Origin: Knoxdaviesia capensis
Lineage: Eukaryota > Ascomycota > Sordariomycetes > Microascales > Gondwanamycetaceae
Assembly (NCBI GenBank): GCA_001510575.1
Contig: LNGK01000004.1
Span: 4,119,866-4,183,865, forward strand
Direction: 5' to 3'
Length of the DNA stretch: 64,000 nt
Numbering within the stretch: the first letter of the stretch is position 1; each line of letters opens with the position of its first letter. The notes under the pieces are model-generated. The model did no database searches. It was not told where the DNA came from and worked only from the letters and a program-made list of their open reading frames with translations. A program made the position numbers and the translations under genes. Below, in pieces: positions 10,836-20,904 of this stretch.

Positions 10836-12099
10836 CTATGCGTACGGTAAAGACGCAACCGGATCGGACGAAACAGGACCATCGAGGAACTTGAAGTGTG
10901 AGATGGCAATCTGGCAGTTCATCATCGCGGCGTTAAAGCGCGCCTCGCCGGGCGGCAGGATGACCATCAGGTAGGTGTTTGTGGTGAACTTGAGGATGAA
11001 CAGGTTGAAGCGCAGGCCGGCCTTGAGCTCCATCAGCACGAACTGCTCGGCGTTGCGCGGGGTGCCGGTGAAGCGGCTGATCGACTGCTTGAACTGCTTC
11101 ATGATGTTGGACATGCGCTCCAGGCGGTCCTCGGTGGGGTTCTGCTTGCCGGAGTCGGAGGTCCAGGACGACACGGCCAGGAACGAGGTGCGCTCGAACA
11201 GCAGCAGCTCTTCGGCCTCGATGGCCGCGCCCAGGTCGGCCAGGTTGCGCTCGATGGTGGCGAGGTTCGGCACCAGGTCGTGGATGATGCTGGCCCACGC
11301 CTTGTATAGCGACTGGTCCCAGATCGACGTGGCAAACGGCACGATGTCGACCATGAACGGCTCGCCGTCCAGCCCCCCACCACCCGGACCGCCGCCGCCG
11401 CTCCCTGCACTCCCGCCGCCGCCGCCGCCGCCGCCACTGACGCCGAAGCCGACCGATGCGGTATACTCGGCGGTGCGCTGGCGCACCAGCCGCACGCGCT
11501 CGTCGTACACGGCCTCGCGCGACGACGGCACCACCAGGTCCATCTTGTGGATGAGGATGTATATGCGGGCCGACGGCGAGAACTGCATCAGCGCGGAGAT
11601 GATCGAGATGTAGGTGGCCAGGTCGCGGTCGACCTCGCGCGACTCGATGTCGAACACGTAGATCAGCACGCCGACGTTCGAAAACACGTGCACGCATTGC
11701 TGGGATAGGTAGTTCTCGGTAAACGCTTCTTGGCCGCCGCAGTCCCACAGATTCAGGATCAGGTTGCCGAGGAACTTGACGTGCGACAGGTCGATGTCGA
11801 TGGTAACGCCGCTGCGCGCGCACCACGGAGTTTAGCTGAGGGGCGCCACACGGACATGGTTGTCTTGGTGGAGGACGGAGAGAGAGATGGGGAGGGGGGG
11901 AGAGGAGCTTGGCTCTTGCTTACAGTCGCCTTGTATCTCGGGCCACATAGTTGCTGAAGATGATACTTCGCATCGAGGACTTGCCCGAGCCGCTCTTCCC
12001 CATCAGCAACACCTTCTTCTTCTTCGGCTTTTTGAAGTCGTTTCTCAGATCGGCCGACAGGCTGCGCGAAAGCGCACTCGCACTATTAGACGCCGCCAT
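10836..12099 (-). CDS. GTR1: Gtr1/RagA-B type GTPase
   Basis: Two exons on the minus strand (12099-11924 and 11811-10836) give about 383 residues. The G1 motif GKSGSGKSS, SIIFSNYVARDTRRLG, TIDIDLSHVKFLGN, LNLWDCGGQEAF, and the HKMD motif are those of RagA/RagB/Gtr1, followed by SIWDQSLYKAW and the C-terminal roadblock-type domain ending FKFLDG. Gtr1 pairs with Gtr2 on the vacuole to report amino-acid supply to TORC1. The acceptor at 11813/11812 is selected because it restores RRLG; an upstream AG would shift the frame. An oddity is a Gly/Ser-rich insert of about 35 residues (roughly residues 190-225) after the HKMD helix and before SIWD, absent from yeast and human relatives as I remember them. 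The N-terminus carries a lysine run (KKPKKKK) just before the P-loop. Confidence 0.95.
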
Positions 12100-14631
12100 C
12101 GCGTGTGTCGGCGAAGGAAGCCGGCGGTCGGAGCTGGAGCTGGTTCACGTCGGCTCCGATAAGCAGCAGAGATAAGATCCAACACAACTCTGCAGGTGTG
12201 TGGTTTGATCAGCAAGCCCGCCAGGTCGGCTAGCGAACACGAAATGGACTCAAGCGGTGAGGTTGATCGGATGTCGTCATGCGAGAAAGCGACACAAGAG
12301 CAAGGAAATCTTGAGCCTTATATCTTAGGCGCGAATTCAGTCGAGGAGGTCGGAGGGAAGGAGCAGAATTGAAAAGTTGAAGGTGGCAGGAACAGGTCGG
12401 ATTGGGAAAATTGGGGAGAAGCTTGGGGGATCAAAAAGCAGGGACGAGATTCTTCTCTTGGCTAATGAGACGCCTGTAAATTGCATGGACAAAGTCCCCA
12501 CCAAAATGCAGACAGCCAGAATCAGCATGGAGGGTCATGCCGCCAACCCTAAGTAACCCTGGTTATCACCAGCTGCCCCCCACACACAAGGATGCTCTAC
12601 GGGCAGTCACTTCACTTCTTCCACTAGCACACAAAAGTTCAATTGAGTGGAACACGATGTACAGCTGTCTATTTTCAGCCTCTTGAGATACCATCTGGAA
12701 AAGGGGGTCTCTGCGTTATTCTTTGGCCCAAGTGAGGAAACACGGCCGACGACGCCGGGATGGGGGGGCCCGACTTGGACGGCCTGCCTGTTCTGGGGGA
12801 ACACGAGCTCCCCCGCGGAATTTCGAAAAAGGAAAAGAAACAGAAGAGAGAAAGCTTTCCCACAGTCCATAAATTAGACACACGCTGGACACTTGATTCA
12901 GAAGCACGTTATACAGGCATCAAGATGGCCTAACTACTCCAAAAGTGGCTCTCCATTGACAAGGAGTCTCTCTGTCTCTCTCAGCGAAGACATTCAAGAG
13001 CCGAAGCGGCCGAAGCCCTCAAGGCGGCCCCAGGTGTTCGAAGCAATGGCATCTGGTCAGGTAAAAACGGCGCGGTGAGTTAGCAGCACAAGAAACGCAC
13101 AAGTTGGCGGCATGTCTAGTGTTCACGTCCCAAGGTCAAGGTCAGTCCATCTGCGACCGTCAGGGCCGCCAGAGCAACGGGCCTCAATGCGGCAGTGGTC
13201 AAGGTATCGGTACCAGTCGCACGATGCGGGAGCGCCACCGCGAGAGGGAAGTGGAAAGACAGATGTCAGCTGTTTTTCTACAATCACCAGGAGACATGTA
13301 ATCCAAGCGGCAGCGGAGTGACATTCACACCCAACCTGGGCTACCAGAATACCATCACGGTTACCCATGCAGTTAGTCAACTGCAACTTGCTGCGGTGCT
13401 GGCCACCACCACCGTGACGCAATCTAACTCGGCAATGGCATTGAAGGCGCCAGACCGCGTGGTTATGCACGAGTAGCACGATCGAGTGTAGCCACCGGCA
13501 TCCACAACCGCCAGCGCGCATTCTCCTGCGTGCGGAACCATTGCCGTAGTAAGGACCAGGCCTACTTGCAGGAGGTTGGCGATGGCAATTGGGAAATATA
13601 CCAGTGAAGGCAGGCTGCCAACCTCATCTGTCTATCCCGCCTGCGCTCCTATCACCATCCTGCCCGAGAAAGCACATGAGGAGGGGTGTTTCTTTTCTTT
13701 AGTCTGTTAGTGTTTATATCATGGGTGGTGAGTCTGACATGAGCGGACCCAGGCAAAGCTCACCAACGGCACGTCATGCTTGATGGGCACGTTCGAGGAC
13801 AGGACTTCCCGAACTTCCCATACTGAAGGGGTGAAGCACTGGCTGCGGTGATATAGGGGGAAATGCAGAAGGTCAAATACCCAGTGCGCAACCTGTGAAC
13901 ATACCTCACCCCTCTTTACCTTAACATTTGATAGATAATCATCTCTTGTTCCATATGCAACTCGCGAGTGACTGTGGTGGTGGCTTGGCTGTGGAGAGTG
14001 ATACGTGACGTCCCTGTACCCAGTAAATTGTCCTCGGATGAAGAAAGTTCTCCCAGGAAATAACTTATTCGTAGGTAGAAAGTCAGAGTCAATCCAGCCT
14101 TCACTCTGTTTGAATGTTGTTGGAACGTGCACGCACGCTTTGCCAAAGGTCACACGACCCATCACAGCTTGACGTGCCCCGGAAGTCAGGAGCAGAGCGG
14201 AATGCGACGGAAACAAACCCTCCCGGCAAAAGTCCGGCAAAGCCGACCCTTGAAAGGAGCAACCCCATTTTTTCTTCTTTTGTAGGAGACGGCGAAGCTC
14301 TAAAGTCTGCTGGCACTCAAACAGCTTTAACGAACATTCGCATTTTGGCCCGGTCCGGTCAGGGTCAATCAAATATATCATCTCGAACGCCGCCTGTGTT
14401 TTGACCGTGTGCCCGACAAACCACCGATAATCGGAGCCTCCAACCATTCTTCTTTCCCGTCCCCGTGCCGAATTTCCCGTCGTCGACATTTTCCCGGTTC
14501 TGCTGCCTAATTTTACCTTTCATACGTGCTCCTTCGCCGGTCACCGGAGCACCGGAACACGAAACACCACTGCCGCGAACGGGGCGGCGAGAACAGCCAT
14601 CACCACACCACTCAGTACAGACACACACACA
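12100..14631. other. 2.5-kb intergenic region (Gtr1 and MIM1 promoters)
   Basis: No gene is convincing. Around 13.0-13.5 kb three overlapping frames have fairly even composition and a few Cys (for example RCQLFFYNHQETCNPSG near 13.26-13.31 kb), which might be a relic of a small gene, but no signal peptide, splice set or family is recognisable. A 256-codon minus frame (13719-14489) overlaps the MIM1 promoter and looks accidental. Confidence 0.4.
12545..12552. promoter_or_regulatory. Telobox-like AACCCTAA upstream of Gtr1
   Basis: AACCCTAA lies about 450 bp upstream of the Gtr1 start, followed closely by a second half-copy (TAACCCT). It is the same motif class as upstream of the UBX, MTHFR and MFS genes. 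Regulatory use is inference. Confidence 0.35.
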
Positions 14632-15085
14632 ATGTCGCAATCCGCCCCCTCGATACACTCCGACAGCGAGGTGTACGCCGAGAGCGCCGACCCGGACAGC
14701 CAGGTGTCGTCGCCGGCGTCGCTGGTGGTGTTCAAGCCGATGACGGCGTGGATGATGGTGCGCGGCATGGCCATCAACCTCCTACTTCCGTTTATAAACG
14801 GCATGATGCTGGGATTCGGCGAGCTGTTTGCCCACGAGGCCGCCTTCCGGCTAGGATGGGGCGGTACAAAGGTCGCGGCCCCCGAAGCCTGGAGCTCCGG
14901 CGAAAGAGCGTCACGCTGCCTTTTCCGCGGAGCTCTCGCCAGACTGTCAACCCTGTCGCTAACTGCTGTTTGTCTCTTGTCCCCTCATCTAGGTGTTCCC
15001 CGTTACGAGAAGACGAGCCCATCCGATTGGCATGGAGGTTGTGGAGAAGGCTCGCAAAAACACCAGTCAGCACGATCTGATCTAG
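14632..15085 (+). CDS. MIM1: Mim1, mitochondrial outer-membrane insertion factor
   Basis: Two exons (14632-14871 and 14993-15085; intron 121 bp) encode about 110 residues, a usual length for the family. After an acidic Ser-rich cytosolic N-terminus comes the conserved single transmembrane block GMAINLLLPFINGMMLGFGE followed by LFAHEAAFRLGWGGTK and, after the splice, VFPVTRRR. The INLLLPFINGMMLGFGELFA core, with its Gly spacing, is the signature of Mim1, which with Mim2 inserts alpha-helical proteins into the outer mitochondrial membrane and helps TOM assembly. The donor GTCGCG at 14872 departs from the usual GTRNGT, but splicing there restores the family sequence GWGGTK/VFP. OXA1, the inner-membrane insertase, is the next gene on the same strand. 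Confidence 0.93.
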
Positions 15086-15875
15086 ACGCGCGGAGGTCGC
15101 GGAGCAGGAATCCCCTTCCGGATAGAAGGGCCTGGAACGTCCGACCGAGATAAAAGCTCGGCCCGGTGCGGCCACCATTCCACAAACTCAATGTCGCTGT
15201 CGTGGAAGAACAGCCGATCAAGACAGCAAACACCCTCTGTACAATATCTCGCGACCCTCAAGTTCTTTTTTTCTTTTTCTGCAGGTTACTCATATTGTTT
15301 GGCGCGCAGCGATTGATAGCTGCGGAGGGCGTATTTACAATATACAAATGCACATGCGCATATTCACACACATGTGCTCATGTTATGGTTCAATCTTTGT
15401 TCAGTCCCTGTTTGTGTCTTTTGGGGGGTGTAGATCCAGCTCGGCTTCCGGTTGTCCATTGCCGAGACTGCACCAGCGAATCATGCTCGGCTCATTGAAA
15501 TCAAGACCGCATAGTTCACAATCACTTGGATTTTGATGAATTTCACAATAATTCAAACTATATGCAATTTCACTTGCTCAATTTCACCCCAATTATCTAT
15601 TCTTTCTTGGCCCGATCGCGTCCATCCAGTCTGTAGTCGTGAATGGGGGCCGATCGCTCTCCAAATAGTTCTGCCGGGGTTTACCCCTGGATTTCGCCGT
15701 GGAAATTTTCGCGAGAGCTTCACTCATCAAACCCACACAATCGCAAAGCGCCGTGAAATCAATCCTTCAAGTCCAATCCCCCCATTTCTCCCACTCGCCG
15801 CTGACCTCCAGGGGCTGTTTCAATCGAAATCCCCTACTCTCCATTTCGATTATTCCTCCTCCAATTCCCGGCATC
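15086..15875. other. Intergenic region between MIM1 and OXA1
   Basis: About 790 bp that should hold the MIM1 3' UTR and the OXA1 promoter. Nothing else is recognisable. Confidence 0.6.
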
Positions 15876-17691
15876 ATGATTCCCAGGAGGGCTTTGGCGC
15901 CCTCTGGTGCGTCTGGCCGGTTGGTCAAGTTGAATGTACGTAAATCTGCCTCAATTTCCTCCTCTCGCCGTGCTTTGCTTCCGTGCCGAATTCCAACCAG
16001 CAGTTGATCAGCTGCTAACGTCAGTTCTCCTGTGTCTCGTTTCCTCGCTTCTATAGCAGCCCTCGTCGAGAATATCACTGTCTCGCGCCCCCCCGAATGC
16101 CGCGTCGAATCGCACCTATGCCACGACCCCCGTGCGGTCCCCGACCGTCGGCATCCTCTCGTCCCGGCCGGTCCACCTGACCAGATTACGCGGGTCCGCC
16201 CATGTGCCCCGGTACCTCGCCGCCGGCGCCGCGGTATCCACGGCCATCCCGGGCTCGTCACGGCACCTGTCGATGTGGTTCTGGAAGTCCAAGCCCAAGG
16301 CCGAGCACCCGGCCGCCATCACCCCCGCCGCCGAGACTCCCGCGCCAGCAACTCCCACTCCCACTGATGCGCTCTCCACCCCCGCTGCCGATGCTTCCCC
16401 CCTCGTCCCCGATGCCGCCGTGTCGGCTCCTCCGCCGGTCTCCGACGCCCTGTCCTCGCTCCCCGCCGACGCCGACGCGCTCGCGGCCGTCTCGGCCCAG
16501 ACCTCCCTCCTCGACCTCCCCGAGCAGCTCGGATACCTGAACCAGATGGGCCTGGACTTCGGCTGGGGCGTGACGTCGTCGATGCAGTGGCTGCTGGAGC
16601 ACGTGCACGTGTACTCGGGGCTGCCGTGGTGGGGCTCGATCCTGGCCACCCAGATCGTCATCCGCCTGATCCTGTTCAAGCCGCTGCTGCTGGCCACCGA
16701 GCACAGCACGCGGCTGCAGATCCTCCGCCAGACCGTGCCAGAGTACGATCAGGCTATGCAGCGCTTCCGCGACAGCATCTCCAACTCCAGCGGCCAGCCC
16801 GACGCCCAGGCCGAGGCCATGATGGCCCGCCAGACCTATCTGCGCATCGAGAAGGAGCACGGGGTCAAGAAGTCGTACGCATTCCTCAACTTCCTCCAGG
16901 TGCCCATCGGCATCTGCATGTTCCGCCTCCTGCAGGGCATGAGCGCCATCCCGATCCCGGGCTTGGAGAACGGCGGTGCTCTCTGGTTCCAGAACCTCGC
17001 TCAGCCGGATCCGTGGTATCTCCTGCCCATGGTTGGCCCTATTCTCATGTATGCCGGCATGAGGGTAAGATGAATCCCGCCCCCTCTGTTTCTCGTTCCA
17101 TGAATCATCTGGTCGTATACTGACTCTGGCCTCTTTTCCTGTCCTCTCTAGATGACCTTGAAGTACTCCGCCCCTGAGCACCGCAACATGACCCGCATGC
17201 TCGCCATCGTATTAGGCCCCATCGGTATCCTCTTCACCATGTGGCTCCCGGCCGCCGTGCAGTTCTACTTCTGCTGCGCCGCCGGCGCCGGCTTCCTGCA
17301 GAACTACCTGCTGCTGCGCCCCGCCTTCCGCCGCATGACGGGCCTGCCGCAGCTTATTGAGCACCCCGCGCCGACCATGACGACAACAACCGCCACCGCC
17401 ACCGCCGGCGCCGGCGCCGCGTCCTCTTCGTCCTCCGGATCCATCACCCCGGACGCCATTGTGTACCAGGCGCCGCGCGCCGAGCCGCCCAAGGACACCA
17501 TCGAGCAGATGAAGGACGGCTGGAAGACCATCACCGGCAAGGCGTCGACGGCCGCCGGCAACCGCGCGCGCAAGCATGACCTGCAGCAGGCGCGCGAGAA
17601 CGAGCTCAAGGTGCAGAAGAGCCAGTGGGAGGCCCTGCGGGACCGCATGGCCGAGAAGGAGCGCAAGGCCCGCGAGCAGAAGCGCCGGTAG
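15876..17691 (+). CDS. OXA1: Oxa1/YidC-family inner mitochondrial membrane insertase
   Basis: Three exons (15876-15935, about 16057-17064, 17152-17691) give about 535 residues. The N-terminus is basic and Ser/Ala-rich, as expected of a mitochondrial presequence. The Oxa1/YidC core begins near LDFGWGVTSSMQWLLEHVHV, then LPWWGSILATQIVIRLILFK, the helical hairpin with LRQTVPEYDQAMQRF, YAFLNFLQVPIGICMF, PWYLLPMVGPILMY, MTLKYSAPE and LPAAVQFYFCCAAGAGFLQN, giving the five core helices. A basic C-terminal coiled coil rich in Lys/Glu/Gln follows, which in Oxa1 binds mitoribosomes. It inserts mitochondrially made proteins such as Cox2. The second exon could equally start at 16060, since two in-frame AGs (tatag/cag) occur; this changes one residue. 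Confidence 0.95.
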
Positions 17692-18812
17692 TCGGCCTTT
17701 ATGCTCGCTTCTTCTTTTTCTTTCGTTTTTCCCCCTCTCGCACTTCCCCTGGTCCTCTCGCTTCGGCTGCTACCGCTCATTCCCTCCCTCCCTTTGCATT
17801 GTACATCACGAGTTAGTCGGGCACGTATATTCAAAACTTCTAGACAATCAGGGACCTGTTTTTACCGCCGCATACTTGCTTTCGCCTGTACATCCTGAAA
17901 TCTGTTCATATAAAATGTACCACTAGTTTCACTTGCATCTTGTTTTTTAATTTCTTAATTCTGGTTTTTCTTCCTCGTTCAACTTCCGTATGATATAGAA
18001 TCGGTTATTCGTGTGTCATGTTGCTATGTTCCCAGAAGTGCTCGCGCTCTCTACATGTTTGGGGGGTACAAGTGTTTGCTAGTTATATTCCTTATACGCC
18101 GTGCACAAACACAGAATTTTCTACGAACGCCTCCATCAATCACGAAGATACTGCAGCAAACGGGTGAAAAGCAAAGGCCTCGCCAAAGCACACGAGATGG
18201 ATTTCTATTTTTCCTCGCAAGTAAACAGGTATAATGATCAGAATTGAAGGTGGAAAAACAAAGGGAAAGCGAAGAGGGTTGCCTTCATTGGCGAAAAGAA
18301 CAGACCGTACGAAGCCCTATGAAAAGGAAAAAAAACCAAAAGGGGGAAAAAGGAAACAGGAAGCAAATGATGATGATGCGTGGTGAGAAAAAAAAAGAAG
18401 AGGAAAGAGGACGGACACCAACATCAGCAGCCGGAAGATGATGGGCTGGGCCCAGGGTGGGAAAAGGCATCGAGGAATGGCCGGGCAAGATAGTCGGCTC
18501 GATGGGGATAACTCAGTTATCCATCCACACACCGAAACCTGCGTGCATTCACTCGCAGCTCTCGCATCCCCCGAAGAATGAAGAAGTCACTCAACCCAGC
18601 CCACACAACAGCCAAGAACCCCCATGAAAAGAGAATATAAGATAATATAATCAACGTAGAAAAGAAGCAACCTCGTTGTCCCATCCAGGCCATCGTCGTA
18701 CTAATTCGTGAGCATGAGTTCAGTTTCGTGAAGGGGAGGGGGTGGGTAGGTATCAAGTTGAGAGAAGCATGTCCCTCATCAGCAAAGAAGAGCTCGAAAT
18801 AGAGAGAGAGAG

Positions 18813-18845
<33 letters not shown>

Positions 18846-18866
18846 AGGGTTCGCAGGAAAGCGTTG
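17692..18866. other. Convergent 3' region between OXA1 and DUF1688 genes
   Basis: About 1.2 kb with no gene. It is T-rich after OXA1, then A/G-rich, and ends in a GA microsatellite next to the stop of the DUF1688 gene. Confidence 0.6.
18801..18846. repeat. (GA)n microsatellite
   Basis: A nearly pure AG dinucleotide tract with one AAAGAAAG interruption. It lies 21 bp beyond the stop of the DUF1688 gene, so it is in that gene's 3' UTR as CT repeats. Confidence 0.9.
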
Positions 18867-20904
18867 TTAAAACACCGTTCCGTCGCTGTCAATCAGAATC
18901 GGCGGCTCCTTGGTGTTCGGCCGGCTCACCTCGGCAATCTCACGTCCACCCTTCCAGCTTCCCGCCTCCAACAGCTGGGCAAGGGCCAGTTCACCCCCGG
19001 CGAGTTCAGAAGCAAGGTACTTGTTAACCTCGACACAGAGCTTATCAAGGAATCCCACCGTCACACCGCGCCACTCGACAACGACATCGTCGCTGGGCTC
19101 AAACATCGGAGCGACTTCAACCCCGTTGTGGCCCACACGCTTGCAGTACGCCGTGTAGTTGGCCAGGCCACGCTCCATGTCGGCCTGCTTCAGGGTCAGA
19201 ACGCCGAGGTCGATGAACAGGCCGCCGTTGCGGTACTCGGGGAGACCAGTCAGGAGCTCGGTTCCGGCGAAGTGGACCTTGAGGATCGACTGCATCGGCT
19301 GCATCAGGCTGTAGCACAGCCACTGGGTGAGTTTGTGGAACGGGAGAATCGACTCCCAGGGCGCCACCGACGTGGGGAACGGGGAGAATCCGCCGGTTGA
19401 CGAGCTCGCCTGCGGCATGGACGAGCACGGCCAGGCGTCGCCGAGAGAAACGCCGTTGATGGCAGTCCGGGACTGGGGCCAGATCGGGGCAAGGCCGTCC
19501 ATCAGAACCTGCCACAAGACCGGGAGGGAGACGATCAGCATAGACGATGCTTGGGTGGAGGGATGAGAGAGGAGGTAGTCTATCGGGTTCAGTCAGTCAG
19601 CAACGGTCCCAGTGCAGTCCGATGTTATCAAAGCACATCACAGTGTCCGGTATCCGGAGTCGTACCAATCATGTTTCCAGGGCGGCCGTCGGCACCAAAG
19701 TATTCCTTGTTTTCCAAGGCATCGGCGAGGCGGATGAGCAGATGAGTCCGGCCTTCAACACCGGCCATTTCGTTGCCAGGCTTGGACTGAAGACCAGACG
19801 CAACGGATTCGACTGTCAACTTGCGCAGAGCACCCTTATCCACCTGACATCTGTTGGTGGGGCTGCTGGAGAAGATACCCTGTGCAGATAGAAAGCAGAT
19901 GTTAGCTCACACGCGCGCGGCCAGGGCACAGCACGAAGACGTTTCTGGTTGTTGATTGACTCACAGTCTTGAACATTTCCAAGCTGGCCACGGCAATGCC
20001 TTCGGAGCGGCGGTACACGCGGTTGTTCTCCAAGCTCTTGTACGACCATTTGGTTCCCGCTCCAGCGTCAAGCAGCACGCTGACCAGGAAAAGATCGATC
20101 ATGCGTCGGCACTTCTCGGTGTTGTCAACATCCTCCGGGAAGGTTGACAACAAGTGAGCAATGCGATCGCGGCCGCCGACAGAGAAGTGCTGGTGTCGGC
20201 CGTGGGGAGGGATTGATGTGAAGGGGGCATCATAGTCGCGCTATAAGGTCGGACACAGCAAACAGCGGGAAAAGGTTAGAGACAGAACCAAGCCATAATG
20301 AGAAGAAATAGCAGTCACGGCAGCACATGTCAGGCCAGAGTCCTGTTGGACGAGCTGTTGAGGCCGTCGACAACATCTCGAGATAAAGAGTCGGTGGGGG
20401 AATGCGGGGCACTTGAAACGCCACATGGCAAATTGCCCAAGCCGAGAATTTCAGCAAACAAGGCATTTCCTGCCGCCAACTTGCCTTGATGATTCCCGAA
20501 ACAAAGCTCACCACATCGGAGAACTTGCTCATATCAACATCGAAGTGTGTCAGGTCGTTGGCCAAGGCCTTGTCGGTCACGATCTTGCTCCGTTCGCGGA
20601 CCGAGTGGAGGCTCCGGAGATAGCCGGCGGGGTCAAGCTGCGGATCGGGGGCACGAGGGAGATCCATCTTGGGCATATTCACGGGGGAGAAGGGAGTCGG
20701 AGGAGTTGGGAGGCCGTTGCTGCCGGCTGATGAGCGATTCAGCACGGTGGTTTTGGTGGGAGGTGGTGACTTGAGGCTCGATGCCGAGTTCAGACTGCCG
20801 TTGGATTGCCAAGGAACGACGGAGTGTTGTTGAGAAACGGCGGAGGTGTGGGTGTTGTGTGAGTTGTTGGCACTAGCGGCCTTTCTGCGTCCGAATAGGC
20901 CCAT
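18867..20904 (-). CDS. DUF1688 protein, URC4-like uracil catabolism
   Basis: Four exons on the minus strand (20904-20485, 20240-19965, 19879-19666, 19579-18867) give about 540 residues. A Ser/Pro-rich N-terminus (about 80 residues) precedes the DUF1688 domain: DPAGYLRSLHSVRERS, FSDVVSFVSGIIK/RDYD, IPPHGRHQHF, LLDAGAGTKW, RSEGIAVASLEMF, DGLAPIWP, LGDAWPC, PFHKLTQWLCYSL, GLPEYRNGGLFIDLGVL and a late EVAPMFEPSD. In Lachancea kluyveri the family member URC4 is required for the URC uracil-catabolic route; its reaction is not settled. The first intron (244 bp) appears to use a GC donor (AAG/GCAAGT) with a normal AG acceptor; no GT donor nearby joins the conserved segments in phase. No other URC gene is in the window. 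Confidence 0.9.

Noticed and set aside
13104..13476. Overlapping frames with scattered Cys resembling a small secreted or chitin-binding protein
   Set aside because: No signal peptide, inconsistent frames and no complete motif; left as an unexplained patch.
13719..14489. A 256-codon minus-strand frame before MIM1
   Set aside because: No domain or splice logic, low-quality composition (runs of Lys and Ser/His), and it overlaps the MIM1 promoter.
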